Shown in pieces: positions 45,450 through 56,861 of a stretch of DNA of 64,000 bases (position 1 is its first letter; the number at the start of each line of letters is the position of its first letter). Location: NCBI GenBank assembly GCA_040902535.1, contig JBBDXD010000003.1, forward strand, positions 30,018 through 94,017. Direction: 5' to 3'. The notes below the pieces were generated by a model. The model was given only the letters and a program-made list of their open reading frames with translations. It was not told the origin of the DNA and did not search any database. Origin of the DNA: Dehalococcoidia bacterium. Lineage in GTDB: Bacteria; Chloroflexota; Dehalococcoidia; DSTF01; JACRBR01. A program made the position numbers and the translations under genes.

Positions 45450-46223
45450 TCACATAACTGCCGATAACCCCTCATACCGCCCACCCCGCAGCACCGGCAC
45501 CACCTCATACACATCAACACGCGCGCAATCGATGACGTCTTGCGCCAGCCCCATCGCCCGCAACTCGCGGCCGCTGGCGCACTCCCACAGCAACGCTGCC
45601 ACGTCGTCGCGCGACCGCTCGAACGCCGCCGCGCACACCGATGCTTCCGGCGACTGCTCGTGCCTCAGGCCCGCGAGCACCGCGCCCGCACCGAGATAGT
45701 CCTCGACCGCGAATCGCAGCGCCCCGTCTTCGTTCTCGCCGCCCCAGCGCTCGCCGCAGGCGACGACCGTCACGTCGAGCGACGACGCATCGAGCAGCAG
45801 CGAGACCTCCGCCGCCACCGCCGACGCGTTGAGCAGCGAAGCCACGAACGCGTGCGGCGCCGACTGCGCGCGGATGCTGCACATCGCGCCGTTCAGCGAT
45901 GGCAGCACCACCTTCGTGCCCGCCACCGCGTCCACAAACGTCGAAGGTGACAGCGAGAACCGCGCGTCGCCCTGCGCAACGTTGGTCTTGCCGCCCGCTA
46001 TCGCATCATGCTGCCGCGCGAGCGACGCGACGTCGCCGTACAGCTCGCACGGATAGACGATCGCCCCGAACTGCGCCGCCGTCGCCACCGCCGATGAAAA
46101 TCGCAGGACATCAACGATCACGACGATGTCGCCGCGATCCGCGGCCACGCGCGCCCCGTGCCAGCCCCACTCGAGCCGGCACCGATAGCCGTCCTGCGCG
46201 TACAAGGAAGGTGGAATCGACAT
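45450..46223 (-). CDS. comB: 2-phosphosulfolactate phosphatase (ComB) family protein
   Basis: This 257-residue protein shows the ComB pattern: GDIVVIVDVLRFSSAVATAA near residue 31, GGKTNVAQGD, and VVLPSLNGAMCS near 104. VVACGERWGGENEDGAL follows and carries acidic residues of the metal site. ComB removes phosphate from 2-phosphosulfolactate in coenzyme M synthesis, but many bacteria that do not make coenzyme M carry homologues. The physiological role here is open. Confidence 0.83.
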   Translation of the reverse strand: MSIPPSLYAQDGYRCRLEWGWHGARVAADRGDIVVIVDVLRFSSAVATAAQFGAIVYPCELYGDVASLARQHDAIAGGKTNVAQGDARFSLSPSTFVDAVAGTKVVLPSLNGAMCSIRAQSAPHAFVASLLNASAVAAEVSLLLDASSLDVTVVACGERWGGENEDGALRFAVEDYLGAGAVLAGLRHEQSPEASVCAAAFERSRDDVAALLWECASGRELRAMGLAQDVIDCARVDVYEVVPVLRGGRYEGLSAVM

Positions 46224-46273
46224 GCGAACCGCATTCTATCGCGCGCGTCAGCCGCCGTAGACAAGAACAGTAA

Positions 46274-46293
46274 GGGCGCACAACCATGCGCCC
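46274..46293 (-). terminator. Hairpin after metK
   Basis: GGGCGCA and TGCGCCC pair around a six-base loop, 40 bp past the metK stop and before the comB start on the same strand. It resembles the two hairpins at 12376-12437 and probably ends the SAM-cycle transcript. Confidence 0.6.
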
Positions 46294-46332
46294 CTACCGA
46301 TCTGTTGTCTGTTGTGTGTTGTCTGTTCTGCG

Positions 46333-47568
46333 TCAGCCCCCCGGCACGCCTTCCGGCTCCGCCACGCCCGCGTCCGCCCGCAACGCCGCTGCCTTGTCCG
46401 TGCGCTCCCACGGCGCGTCGATGTCCTCGCGTCCGAAGTGCCCGTATGCCGCCGTCGCAAGGTAGATCGGGCGCCGCAAATTGAGATCGCGGATAATCGC
46501 CGCCGGCCGCAGGTCGAAGTGCCGCCGCACCAGCGCCAGGATCCGCTCGTCGTCGATGCGCCCCGTCCCGAACGTCTCCACCGCCACCGACGTCGGGTGC
46601 GCCACGCCGATCGCGTACGAAAGCTGGAACTCGACGCGGTCCGCCAGCCCCGCCGCGACGATGTTCTTCGCGACGTAGCGCGCTGCGTACGCGCCCGAAC
46701 GGTCGACCTTCGTCGGGTCCTTGCCGCTGAACGCACCACCGCCGTGCCGCGCGATGCCGCCGTACGTATCGACGATGATCTTGCGCCCCGTCAACCCCGC
46801 GTCACCCATCGGCCCGCCGATGACGAAGCGGCCCGTCGGATTGATGAATGTCCGCGGCGTCCCGCGCAGGAGATCCGGCGGCAGCACCGGCCGCAACACC
46901 TGTTCGATGATGTCGGAGCGCAGCGCCTCAGTCGTGATGTCCGGGTCATGCTGCGTCGAGATCACCACCGTGTCGATGCGCTTCGGACGCCCGTATTCGT
47001 AATCGATCGTCACCTGCGACTTGCCGTCCGGCCGCAGGTACGAGAGCGTGCCGTCCTTTCGCAGCTTCGTCAGTTGACGGCAGAGCCGGTGCGCCAGCGA
47101 GATCGTCAGCGGCATGTACTCCGGCGTCTCGTTGCACGCGAAGCCCATCATCATGCCCTGGTCGCCGGCGCCCGTGTTGAGATCGTCTTCCATTCCCGCG
47201 CCCTCGCGCGATTCGATCGCCTCATTGACGCCCTGCGCGATGTCCTGCGACTGCTCCTTGATCGACACCATCACGCCGCACGTCTCGTAGTCGAAGCCGT
47301 AGTGCGCGTTCGTGTAGCCGATCTGCTGGATCGTCTCCCGCGCGATCGTCGGAATGTCGACGTAGGTTGCCGTGGTGATCTCGCCCATGACCACGACCAG
47401 GCCCGTCGTCACCGCCGTCTCGCAAGCAACGCGCCCCATCGGATCCTCCTTCAGGATCGCGTCGAGCACGGCGTCGCTGATCTGGTCGCACATCTTGTCG
47501 GGATGCCCTTCCGTCACCGACTCGCTCGTCAGCGAAAGCTGCGGGCTTCCCATGAATGTGGTGGTCAT
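46333..47568 (-). CDS. metK: S-adenosylmethionine synthase
   Basis: This 411-residue enzyme makes SAM from methionine and ATP. The signatures are [18 protein letters not shown] at the N-terminus, [11 protein letters not shown] in the middle and [16 protein letters not shown] later. It is the bacterial-type enzyme with an Ala/Glu-rich C-terminus. It is the last gene of the minus-strand run mtnA-mtnP-GNAT-ahcY-four-helix protein-metK, so it may be under the SAM-I riboswitch about 5 kb upstream, provided no promoter intervenes. Confidence 0.95.
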   Translation of the reverse strand: MTTTFMGSPQLSLTSESVTEGHPDKMCDQISDAVLDAILKEDPMGRVACETAVTTGLVVVMGEITTATYVDIPTIARETIQQIGYTNAHYGFDYETCGVMVSIKEQSQDIAQGVNEAIESREGAGMEDDLNTGAGDQGMMMGFACNETPEYMPLTISLAHRLCRQLTKLRKDGTLSYLRPDGKSQVTIDYEYGRPKRIDTVVISTQHDPDITTEALRSDIIEQVLRPVLPPDLLRGTPRTFINPTGRFVIGGPMGDAGLTGRKIIVDTYGGIARHGGGAFSGKDPTKVDRSGAYAARYVAKNIVAAGLADRVEFQLSYAIGVAHPTSVAVETFGTGRIDDERILALVRRHFDLRPAAIIRDLNLRRPIYLATAAYGHFGREDIDAPWERTDKAAALRADAGVAEPEGVPGG

Positions 47569-47652
47569 ACTCAGGTTCCTCCTACTCCGAAAGATGTGAA
47601 GCGGGATGCGGGATGCGGGAAGCGAGAAGCTTGATTGGTGCCGCGTCGCTCA

Positions 47653-48075
47653 TCATCCCCTGCTTCCGCCTGCCTTCGCTCCAAAGTCGCGCCAGCTCTC
47701 GATGAGTCGAAAGATCTGGCGAGCGACGATCTCATAGCCTTCAACCAGCGGCTTGATCTGCGCCGCGGTGAAATAACCGACCGCCACTCCAATCTCGAGA
47801 TGGACGGTCACCTCGTTCGTCGATCCCAGTGATATGTCGAGATGGTGCCGAAATTCCTTCGCCGAACGCTTTTTGCCGTACCCCTCAGCAATGTTCGCAG
47901 GAACAGACTTGCTCGCACGCCGCAGTTGGCTCGCCAACTCCCAATGCTCACTCTGAGGCAGCGCCCGAATCAGCTCATGGAGTGGCGCCAGAAGTTCCAT
48001 CGAGCGCTGAAACGCCTCAATGTCGCGATACGAGCTGATCGGCTTCCGCGCTGAAACAATGTTCCGCGCTCCCAC
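47653..48075 (-). CDS. Four-helix-bundle (23S rRNA intervening-sequence type) protein
   Basis: The segment SSYRDIEAFQRSMELL, then QLRRASKSVPANIAEGYGKK and HHLDISLGSTNEVTVHLEIG, is the standard signature of the four-helix-bundle family first noted in 23S rRNA intervening sequences. About 115 residues are convincing. The start is uncertain: GTG 48075 gives 140 residues, but the first 15 come from repeat sequence, and the frame stays open through the upstream minisatellite. GCGGGA-rich repeats flank both sides. Function is unknown. Confidence 0.75.
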   Translation of the reverse strand: MGARNIVSARKPISSYRDIEAFQRSMELLAPLHELIRALPQSEHWELASQLRRASKSVPANIAEGYGKKRSAKEFRHHLDISLGSTNEVTVHLEIGVAVGYFTAAQIKPLVEGYEIVARQIFRLIESWRDFGAKAGGSRG

Positions 48076-48236
48076 CGATCCCGCATCCCGCGTCCCGCTT
48101 CCCGCTTCCACGTTCCCCACCGATCCCGCTTCCCGCGTCCCGCTTCCCGCTTCCACGTTCCCCACCGATCCCGCATCCCGCATCCCGCTTCCCGCTTCCA
48201 ACGGTGGCATCCCGCTTCCCGCTTCCACGTTCCCCA
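48073..48236. repeat. 45-bp minisatellite between ahcY and the four-helix gene
   Basis: Units beginning caccgatcccg start at 48073, 48118 and 48163, exactly 45 bp apart, followed by a partial copy. Each unit is itself built of degenerate gcgggat/gcgggaa heptamers. It abuts the ahcY stop. Related heptamers recur at about 47597-47630, on the other side of the four-helix gene and just upstream of metK. Confidence 0.85.
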
Positions 48237-50448
<2,212 letters not shown>

Positions 50449-50452
<4 letters not shown>

Positions 50453-51327
50453 GGCTGCACCGCCTCTGCCGCCCGCAGCCGCGCCAGGATCGGCGCCAGC
50501 TCGCGCTTCGTCTGATCGGGCACGAGCGCCAGCGGCGTCACGATCGCGTCATCGAGCGCAGCGGCGCATCTGCAGTCGCGCGCGGGAAGCGCGGCGGCGA
50601 CCGCCGCCACGATGCGCCGCGCATTGGCGACGTTCTTCAGCAGGTTGCCGATGATCAGGTCCGCAGTCACCGTGTCGTGCTGGTCGTGCCACGTGTCGAA
50701 GTCCGTGACGCAGGCGAGCATCGCGTAGCAGATGCCCGCTTCGCGCGCGAGCTTCGCCTCCGGCAGCGCCGTCATGCCGATGATCTGCGCGCCCCAGCTC
50801 CGGTACAGCAGCGACTCTGCTTTCGTCGAGAACGCCGGGCCTTCGATGACCACCATCGTGCCGCCGCGATGCGCTTCCGCTCCCGCGCTCGAAGCGGCAT
50901 CGAACAGCGCCGCGCTCATCGACGGGCAGAACGGCGTGTCGAACGCAATGTGCGCGACGATGCCCCGCCCGAAGAACGTAGAATCCCGCATCCGCGTCCG
51001 GTCGATGAGTTGGTCTGGCACGACCATGTCGAGCGGCGCGATGTCTTCGCTCAGACTGCCGACGGCGCTGACCGAGACGATCCGCTCGACGCCCAGCGAT
51101 GCCAGCGCCCAGATGTTCGCGCGTTGCGGGATCTCCGATGGCAGGATCCGGTGCCCGATGCCGTGGCGCGGCAGGAACGCCGTGCGCGTGCCGTGCAGGT
51201 CGCCGATCACGATCCGGTCCGATGTCGCGCCGAACGGCGTATCGACCGTGACCTCTTCGACGTCGTTCAGCCCTTCGATCGCGTAGAAGCCAGATCCGCC
51301 GATCACGCCCAGCGTCGCGCCCGTCAT
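50449..51327 (-). CDS. mtnP: S-methyl-5'-thioadenosine phosphorylase
   Basis: This 292-residue enzyme cleaves methylthioadenosine with phosphate to adenine and methylthioribose 1-phosphate. The N-terminal GVIGGSGFY, PRHGIGH, and the substrate segment VVIEGPAFSTKAES then GMTALPEAKLAREAGICYA match the MTAP family. It overlaps mtnA by four bases (ATGA), placing the two consecutive salvage enzymes in one unit. Confidence 0.94.
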
Positions 51328-52373
51328 CGCATCACCGCCGCTAATTGCGCGAGCGATGCGATGGCAGCGTCGAACGGCGACCGCAGCACGCCGCGCTCGG
51401 TGACGATCGCGCTGATCAGCGCGTGCGGCGTCACGTCGAACGCCGGATTCAGCGCCGTAGCGCCTGCCGGGACTATCGCTTCGCCTTCGAGTCCAATCTC
51501 GAGCACTTCGGCCGGCTGGCGTTGTTCGATGACGATCTCTGCGCCCGACTCGATCGATCTGTCAACGGTGCTCATTGGCGCGACGACGTAAAACGGTACG
51601 TCGTGCGCCTGCGCCGCGAGCGCTAATCCATACGTGCCGACCTTGTTCGCCGTGTCGCCGTTCGCCGCGATCCGGTCCGCCCCCACCAGCACCGCATCGA
51701 CAATCCCAGAAGCCATGATCCCCGCCGCCGCGCCGTCGACGATGATGTCGTAGTCGATCCCTTCGCGCGACAGCTCCCACGCCGTCAGGCGCGCCCCTTG
51801 CAGCAACGGCCGCGTCTCATCGACCAGCACACCCCTGATCTTCCCCTGTCGATGCGCCGTCTTGATTACGCCAAGCGCCGTGCCGATACCGCCCGTCGCC
51901 AGCGTGCCTGTATTGCAGTGCGTGAGCACGGTGGCGCCAGCGGGCAGCAGTTCGGCGCCAAGCGCCCCCATCCGCTCGTCCGCGGCGATCTGCTTCTCGT
52001 GCAGGCGTCGCGCTTCCGACTCCGCCGCCGCAACGGCATCTCCGCCGCTCTTCGTCGCGTTCTTCGTCGCGACGGCGACCTTCCTGATCGCCCAGCTCAG
52101 GTTCACCGCCGTCGGTCGCGTCCCCGCGAGTACCTGTGCCGCGAGATCCACCTCATGCTCGCGCGCCGCCATTGCCATCCCGTACGCCGCCGCGATGCCG
52201 ATCAGCGGCGCCCCGCGCACCGCCAGCCGCCGGATCGCCGCCGCGACGTCGCGCCAGTCGCGCGTCTCGATGTACCGCTCCTCGCCGGGCAGCAGCGTCT
52301 GATCGAGCAGCCGCAGCGTGCCGCCGTCGTATCGGATGGGTGCGATCTGAGCCGGTTGTGAGTCTGACAACAA
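51324..52373 (-). CDS. mtnA: Methylthioribose-1-phosphate isomerase
   Basis: This 349-residue enzyme converts methylthioribose 1-phosphate to methylthioribulose 1-phosphate. The catalytic Cys is in LTHCNTGTLATGG and the Asp in VLVGADRIAANGDTANKVGT. No ATG is near the N-terminus; TTG at 52373 or the adjacent TTG fits, with GAGAAG as ribosome site. That site lies inside the terminator stem of the SAM-I riboswitch. It heads the operon. Confidence 0.92.
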   Translation of the reverse strand: MLSDSQPAQIAPIRYDGGTLRLLDQTLLPGEERYIETRDWRDVAAAIRRLAVRGAPLIGIAAAYGMAMAAREHEVDLAAQVLAGTRPTAVNLSWAIRKVAVATKNATKSGGDAVAAAESEARRLHEKQIAADERMGALGAELLPAGATVLTHCNTGTLATGGIGTALGVIKTAHRQGKIRGVLVDETRPLLQGARLTAWELSREGIDYDIIVDGAAAGIMASGIVDAVLVGADRIAANGDTANKVGTYGLALAAQAHDVPFYVVAPMSTVDRSIESGAEIVIEQRQPAEVLEIGLEGEAIVPAGATALNPAFDVTPHALISAIVTERGVLRSPFDAAIASLAQLAAVMR

Positions 52374-52404
52374 AAAACTTCTCGTCCGTTAGGTGGTGAG
52401 AAGT
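52371..52404 (-). terminator. Intrinsic terminator of the SAM-I riboswitch
   Basis: On the minus strand ACTTCTC pairs with GAGAAGT, followed by TTTTTT. The GAGAAG arm doubles as the mtnA ribosome-binding site, so forming the terminator would block both elongation and translation. Confidence 0.85.
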
Positions 52405-52414
52405 CTCTTCGATC

Positions 52415-52510
52415 CTCTCTCATCTTCCCCCATTGGGGTCGGATTTGGCACCCGCCTGAACGGGTTGCCGGGCTTCGTAGGGCCGATCCCTCCACCACTC
52501 TCGATAAGAG
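52415..52510 (-). promoter_or_regulatory. SAM-I (S-box) riboswitch
   Basis: Reading the minus strand, CTCTTATCGAGAG opens P1 and the kink-turn region, followed by GGTGGAGGGA, GGCCC, GAAGCCCGGCAACC, GGTGCCAAATCC and GATGAGAG closing an 8-bp P1. This is a complete S-box. SAM binding should favour the downstream terminator and shut off mtnA and the genes behind it. Confidence 0.97.
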
Positions 52511-52533
52511 TTCAGGTATTCAGTTGTGCCGGA

Positions 52534-52563
52534 ATTGTAGGGGGCCGCTGATCGACCCGTCAA
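52534..52563 (-). promoter_or_regulatory. Promoter of the SAM-cycle operon
   Basis: On the minus strand TTGACG (52563-52558) and TACAAT (52539-52534) are spaced 18 bp. The start point would be just upstream of the SAM-I aptamer. Confidence 0.75.
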
Positions 52564-52635
52564 GAGCACCCCGATCCGCCGCTCTCAGCCTGTTCGAGCC
52601 AACCACCCGCGTAGACGCACAACCCCCACACCCCA

Positions 52636-52922
52636 CGTCATCCAGAGCAAGCGAAGGATCCCGCCTTCGCAGACGCACGCCCCCACCCCACGTCATCCTG
52701 AGCAAGCGAAGGATCCCCGCCTTCGCAGACGCACGACCCCCCAACCACGTCATCCTGAGCAAGCGAAGCGCCGCGAAGGATCCTCCTACCAACCGCGCCG
52801 TTTGCACGCAGCGACTCCGCCTCGCGCCGTCATCCTGAGCGAAGCGAAGGATCCCGCCTTCGCAGACGCACCACCCGCCAAACCCCGTCATCCTGAGCAA
52901 GCGAAGCGCGCCGAAGGATCCC
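52636..52922. repeat. Five ATCCT-class hairpin repeats
   Basis: cgtcatcctgagcaagcg followed by aaggatcc starts at 52636, 52691, 52748, 52828 and 52886. The 52748 and 52886 copies have longer loops. The spacers share cgcagacgca blocks. No gene is supported in 52564-53087. Confidence 0.85.
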
Positions 52923-52983
52923 GTCACGGTACAGCCATCGCATACCCACCCCGCCGTTGCACGCAGCGACTCGCCACACTCAT

Positions 52984-53087
52984 ACCAGCGACCAGCGACC
53001 AGCGACCAGCGACCAGCGACCAACAACCAGCGACCAACAACCAGCGACCAGCGACCAGCGACCAGCGACCAACAACCAGCGACCAGA
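52984..53087. repeat. gaccagc/aacaacc heptamer microsatellite
   Basis: About 14 tandem copies of a seven-base unit (accagcg, sometimes accaaca) run up to the ychF stop codon. Higher-order blocks alternate the two unit types, suggesting slippage and unequal exchange. Confidence 0.9.
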
Positions 53088-54176
53088 TCACACATTGAAC
53101 AAAATATTCAGCACGTCCCCATCCTGCACGACGTACGTCTTCCCCTCCTGCCGCACGACGCCCCGCTTCTTCGCCTCCGCCATCGACCCGGCGTCGAGCA
53201 GATCGCCCCACTGCACGACCTCCGCTCGGATGAAGCCACGTTCCAGGTCGGTGTGGATCTTGCCCGCCGCCTGCGGCGCCGTCGCCCCGCGCTGCACGTT
53301 CCACGCCCGGCACTCGTCGGGACCGACCGTGAAGAACGGGATCAGCCCTGTCAACTCGTACGACATGCGGATCATCCGGTCGAGCCCGGCTTCCTTGATC
53401 CCCAGGTCGCCGCGAAACTCCGCCGCATCGTCATCGGACATCTGCGCCAGTTCCTGCTCGATCTTGCCGCTGATCGCCGCCACCGCGCGGTGCTCGCCGG
53501 CGAACTGCGCGAACTCGCCCTCGACGTCGCTGCTCCGCGCCACGTCGCCCTCGCCGATGTTCACGACGAGCAGCAGCGGCTTGTCGCTGAGGAACTGGTA
53601 ATTGACCAGCAGCTTCGCGTCCTCCGCGTCGATCCGCTGCGCGCGCAGCGGCGTCTCAGCCTCGAGCGCTGCCTGCAGACGCTTGAGCAGCGCCACCTCG
53701 CGCTCCGCCTGGTCGCGCTCTCCCGCCTTCATCGAACGCGTCGCGATCTCGATGCGCTCCAACCGCTTCTCGATGAACGCCGCGTCGGCGAACGCCAGCT
53801 CCAGCTCCATCGCCTGCGCGTCCCGCATCGCGTCGACGCTGACCTGCGGATGCGGCACCGTCTCGTCCTCGAACGCGCGTACGACGTGGATCAGCGCGTC
53901 GCAACGCCCGAGCTGCGCGACGAACTGCGCCGAGGGCCCCTCGCCGCTGCTGAACGCCTCGCCGGGAAAGTCGATGTAGCGGATATCGGCCAGCGTGAAC
54001 TTCTTCGGGTCGAAGAGCTTCGCCAGCCGGTCGAGCCGGTCGTCCGGCACCTTCACCACGCCGATGTTCGGCTGCACGCCGGCGCCGTAGGAGCCCGTCT
54101 CGGCATGCCCCTTCGTTACGGCGTTGAACACGGTCGTCTTGCCGGATCGCTGAAAGCCGATGATGCCGAGGTCCAC
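53088..54176 (-). CDS. ychF: YchF/Ola1-type ATPase
   Basis: This 362-residue Obg-related ATPase has G1 GFQRSGKT at residues 7-14, DFPGEAFSSG as G3, and NIGEGD as the altered G4 that gives ATP rather than GTP preference. A helical middle and a C-terminal TGS-like domain (FFTVGPDECRAW, then KIHTDLERGFIRAEVV) follow. YchF binds ribosomes and affects translation and oxidative stress responses in other bacteria. The microsatellite touches its stop codon. Confidence 0.94.
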   Translation of the reverse strand: MDLGIIGFQRSGKTTVFNAVTKGHAETGSYGAGVQPNIGVVKVPDDRLDRLAKLFDPKKFTLADIRYIDFPGEAFSSGEGPSAQFVAQLGRCDALIHVVRAFEDETVPHPQVSVDAMRDAQAMELELAFADAAFIEKRLERIEIATRSMKAGERDQAEREVALLKRLQAALEAETPLRAQRIDAEDAKLLVNYQFLSDKPLLLVVNIGEGDVARSSDVEGEFAQFAGEHRAVAAISGKIEQELAQMSDDDAAEFRGDLGIKEAGLDRMIRMSYELTGLIPFFTVGPDECRAWNVQRGATAPQAAGKIHTDLERGFIRAEVVQWGDLLDAGSMAEAKKRGVVRQEGKTYVVQDGDVLNILFNV

Positions 54177-54267
54177 GCCGTCAGGTTATCGGCGGCTTGC
54201 CGCAGCCGGTAGTACGCAAAGCGAGGACGCGCTCGATGCGTCCTCGCGAGTGCGGCGACGTTCCAGG

Positions 54268-54750
54268 TCAGGTGCGGTCTTCGAATTCCTCCGGCGTCTC
54301 GGCGCGCGACTCGAACGCGATCTCCGAGTTCTCCGCGAACACGTCGTCCGCCTCGCGCGCGTCGTCAGCAGCCATCTCGCCGGGTTCGCGCAGCGATCCG
54401 GCCGGCGCGTCGGGCAGCGGCAACTGGCCCGCAGCCGTCCCCGCCCGTCGGCCTCTCCGGCGTGCGTTGCCGTCGTCGTCGCCGCGATCGTCGCCGCGAT
54501 CGAAGTGGTTCGTCGTGTCGCCCGGCACGACGCGAAGACGCGGCTTGCCGGTGGACTCCACGCCGGCCTTGTCGCCACCCGCCCCCAAAGCGATCTTTGC
54601 GTTGGTCCAGAAATCGACGTCGAACGACAGGTTGCCCGGCGAAACCACGATCACGTGCTCGCGCACCGCGGCTCCCGTCTGCTCGCGCTCGTCGGCCAGT
54701 GCCCGGTCGTAGTCCGACTGCTTCTTGCGGCTGGCGCTGCTCCGGCCCAT
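54268..54750 (-). CDS. Hypothetical protein, charged and low-complexity C-terminal half
   Basis: This 160-residue protein starts MGRSSASRKKQSDYDRALAD. It has one ordered-looking stretch (REHVIVVSPGNLSFDVDFW), then a disordered Asp/Arg/Glu-rich half. ATG 54750 follows GGAAAGGA. No family recognised. GC bias at third positions and a good ribosome site support coding. It lies upstream of ychF on the same strand with a 91-bp gap. Confidence 0.55.
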   Translation of the reverse strand: MGRSSASRKKQSDYDRALADEREQTGAAVREHVIVVSPGNLSFDVDFWTNAKIALGAGGDKAGVESTGKPRLRVVPGDTTNHFDRGDDRGDDDGNARRRGRRAGTAAGQLPLPDAPAGSLREPGEMAADDAREADDVFAENSEIAFESRAETPEEFEDRT

Positions 54751-54868
54751 GGGATAGTTCCTTTCCTGGCGGATATGCGGACGCGGGTGCATGTCAGGAT
54801 AGGGACTATGCGGCGGCGTCGAAGCTACAGCCGGGAACGATGAGATTGCGATCCCGTAGCAGGCGCGC

Positions 54869-55342
54869 CTACCTTCCCCGCGCCGTCATCTCGGTCATCC
54901 CGCCGTGTACGCCGGGCCACGTCGCAACCGCCGCGGCGATGACGCGTACCGCCGCCTTCTGCGACGGCCACACGAAGCGTTCGACGATCTCGTCGGACGT
55001 GTACCACTCGAACGCCGTATGCTCCGCCGATAGTACGACAGGCGCCGCCCCTTCGACGAACGCCGCGAACGCCGGCACCAAGTGTACGGCGTCCGTCCAC
55101 TCGCTGTAAAACGTCTCGACGTAGTCGGTCTTGAAGAAGCGTGCCGGCGCCAGCCCCGTCTCCTCGACGGTCTCCCGCAAGGCCGCGGCATACGCCTTCT
55201 CCCCCTCATCGATCATGCCGTGTACCGCCTGCCACGTGCCCTCGTGCAACAGCCCCGGCGCGCGCAGCAGCGCCAGGAAGCGCGCCTCCCGATCGACGAT
55301 CGTGAACACGTAGGTGGAGATCGACCCCGTGATGACGTCCAT
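54869..55342 (-). CDS. Nudix hydrolase
   Basis: This 157-residue protein has a complete Nudix box: GMIDEGEKAYAAALRETVEETGL (the G-x5-E-x7-REUxEExGU pattern). The N-terminus STYVFTIVDREARFLALLRA fits the dATP/dihydroneopterin-triphosphate pyrophosphatase-like group. The substrate is not known. I chose ATG 55342; the open frame extends upstream without a ribosome site. Confidence 0.85.
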   Translation of the reverse strand: MDVITGSISTYVFTIVDREARFLALLRAPGLLHEGTWQAVHGMIDEGEKAYAAALRETVEETGLAPARFFKTDYVETFYSEWTDAVHLVPAFAAFVEGAAPVVLSAEHTAFEWYTSDEIVERFVWPSQKAAVRVIAAAVATWPGVHGGMTEMTARGR

Positions 55343-55517
55343 GTGCCTCCGGCGCCGTGTGCGCCCGACCCCGCGACGCTCGACTAAGCCTACCCGCGTG
55401 CCGTCCGCGCTGTTACATCGTTTCAACGCAGACGTAACCCGCCCGCAATCAAAGCGTCACTCCCAATCGGGATAATGACTCCAGCAGTCAGGCCCCGCTG
55501 GACAAAAGGAGCGCTGA

Positions 55518-55676
55518 ATGGACGCCAGGCCGCAACCATCCGCCGACGACCGTGATCGTGACGACGACCGGCGGTTTCCGGTGCGGGTGCGCACCCCGTT
55601 CATTCGGCTCCTCCGTCCGGAAGCGGACGCTGCCGATACAGCCATAGGCGGCATAGGGAGGCGAGATCGGGGCTGA
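55518..55676 (+). CDS. Possible 52-residue basic/acidic peptide
   Basis: ATG follows AAAAGGAGCG, and the frame runs 52 codons (MDARPQPSADDRDRDDDRR, then FPVRVRTPFIRLLRPEA). It ends before a strong terminator at 55705. GATAAT at 55471 could be its -10 box. Third-position GC is high. No family is recognised; a small regulatory RNA is the alternative reading of the same transcript. No other gene is seen in 55343-55775. Confidence 0.5.
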   Translation: MDARPQPSADDRDRDDDRRFPVRVRTPFIRLLRPEADAADTAIGGIGRRDRG

Positions 55677-55704
55677 AGAGCCTGGTCGCGCTAACGACGA
55701 ATGT

Positions 55705-55730
55705 GAAGGCCGGACGAAGGTCCGGCCTTC
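55705..55730 (+). terminator. 11-bp-stem terminator
   Basis: gaaggccggac pairs with gtccggccttc around a gaag loop. It can end the small plus-strand transcript and, read on the other strand, also lies 45 bp past the homoserine kinase stop. Confidence 0.8.
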
Positions 55731-55775
55731 CTGCATATCCGCGAACCGCGACGCGAATGCCGTGCGCCTGCCCGT

Positions 55776-56663
55776 CTAGCCGTCCGGCATCCCGATCACG
55801 AGCGCGCCCTCGTCCGACGGCGTCGTGATCGCCGTGCGCCCCGGATACCCGCGCGCGATCGCCTCCTGCATCATCCCCCGCGCAATGCGCTCCTCGTGTT
55901 CGATAGCCAGCGCTGCGATCGTCGAGCCGCCGCCGCTCAGGTACGCCGCGAGCGCCCCCGCGGACTTCGCCGCCGCAAAGATGTCCGTCATGCCCGGAAA
56001 GATGCGTGCGCGCGCCGGCTGATGCATCTTGTCCTGCGTCGCGACGTCCAGCGCGCCCCACTCGCCCGCCGCCAGCGCCGCCACGAGCAGCGCCGCCCTG
56101 CCGATGTTGTGTACTGCGTCCTCCTTCGAGAGCGTCTGCGGCAAGAGCTTGCGACTCTCGCTCGTCGGCATCTCGAGTTCGGGAATGAACAGCACGATCT
56201 TCAACCCGGCCGCGATCGCCACCGCCACGTGACGGTACGACGCCCCGTCCTTCACGACGACGCGCAGGCCTCCGAAGAGCGCCGGCGCCATGTTGTCGCC
56301 GTGCCCTTCCAGACCAGCCCCCAGGCTCAGCATCTGGTCGTCCGTCAGCGGCCCGCCCATCAGCGCGTTCGCCCCGACGAGGCCCGCCGCGCGGGCCGTC
56401 GCGCTCGCCCCTAACCCGCGTCCGATCGGTATCGTCTGCTCTCCGTACGCCTGCATCTCCGGCGGCGCATCGACGTGCGCGAGCCGGTATGCCGAGCGTG
56501 CAGCATCGAGGACCAGCCGCGACAATCCGTTCGCCGGCTCCGTCTGATGCGACAGTGCGAGCGTCACGTCCTGCGTGATCGCCAGCGCCAGCCCCAGGCT
56601 GTCGAGGCCAGCGCCAAGATTCGCCGATGTCGCCGGGACGCGCACCATTACGGATCGTGCCAT
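55776..56663 (-). CDS. thrB: Homoserine kinase
   Basis: This 295-residue GHMP kinase phosphorylates homoserine for threonine synthase. VRVPATSANLGAGLDSLGLA is the N-terminal motif. The ATP loop is GRGLGASATARAAGL (81-95), with Ala-Ser-Ala in place of the more usual Ser-Ser-Ala. YLSGGGSTIAAL is the C-terminal GHMP motif. ATG 56663 gives the normal length. It is separated from hom and thrC by about 18 kb. Confidence 0.93.
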   Translation of the reverse strand: MARSVMVRVPATSANLGAGLDSLGLALAITQDVTLALSHQTEPANGLSRLVLDAARSAYRLAHVDAPPEMQAYGEQTIPIGRGLGASATARAAGLVGANALMGGPLTDDQMLSLGAGLEGHGDNMAPALFGGLRVVVKDGASYRHVAVAIAAGLKIVLFIPELEMPTSESRKLLPQTLSKEDAVHNIGRAALLVAALAAGEWGALDVATQDKMHQPARARIFPGMTDIFAAAKSAGALAAYLSGGGSTIAALAIEHEERIARGMMQEAIARGYPGRTAITTPSDEGALVIGMPDG

Positions 56664-56725
56664 CGTCGCGAGTGTACCTGAACCGTATTTGGTCTCGGGA
56701 CACTCGCCCGCAACCACGCACCATG

Positions 56726-56861
56726 CGTCATCCTGAGCAAGCGAAGCGCCGCGAAGGATCCCATCCGCGGCGACCACCTCAGTCAACGCGCAAAAACCGC
56801 GCATCCCGGGCAAAACCAACTCCCCCTCTCCGCCCGGCGGAGAGGGGGCCGGGGGGTGAGG
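56726..56861. repeat. One ATCCT-class repeat and one CCCCCTCTCCG hairpin repeat
   Basis: The long-loop ATCCT copy is at 56726-56761. The GC-rich element at 56820-56861 ends exactly where the CoA-transferase stop codon begins, so it may act as that gene's 3' hairpin. The region is otherwise non-coding. Confidence 0.8.

Noticed and set aside
52984..53087. Tandem heptamers as a CRISPR or origin iteron array
   Set aside because: Units are seven bases without spacers and sit at the ychF stop. No DnaA boxes or replication genes are near.
56820..56861. GC-rich hairpin as a dedicated terminator
   Set aside because: The same element occurs at three other sites not tied to gene ends, so it is called a repeat first; termination here may be incidental.
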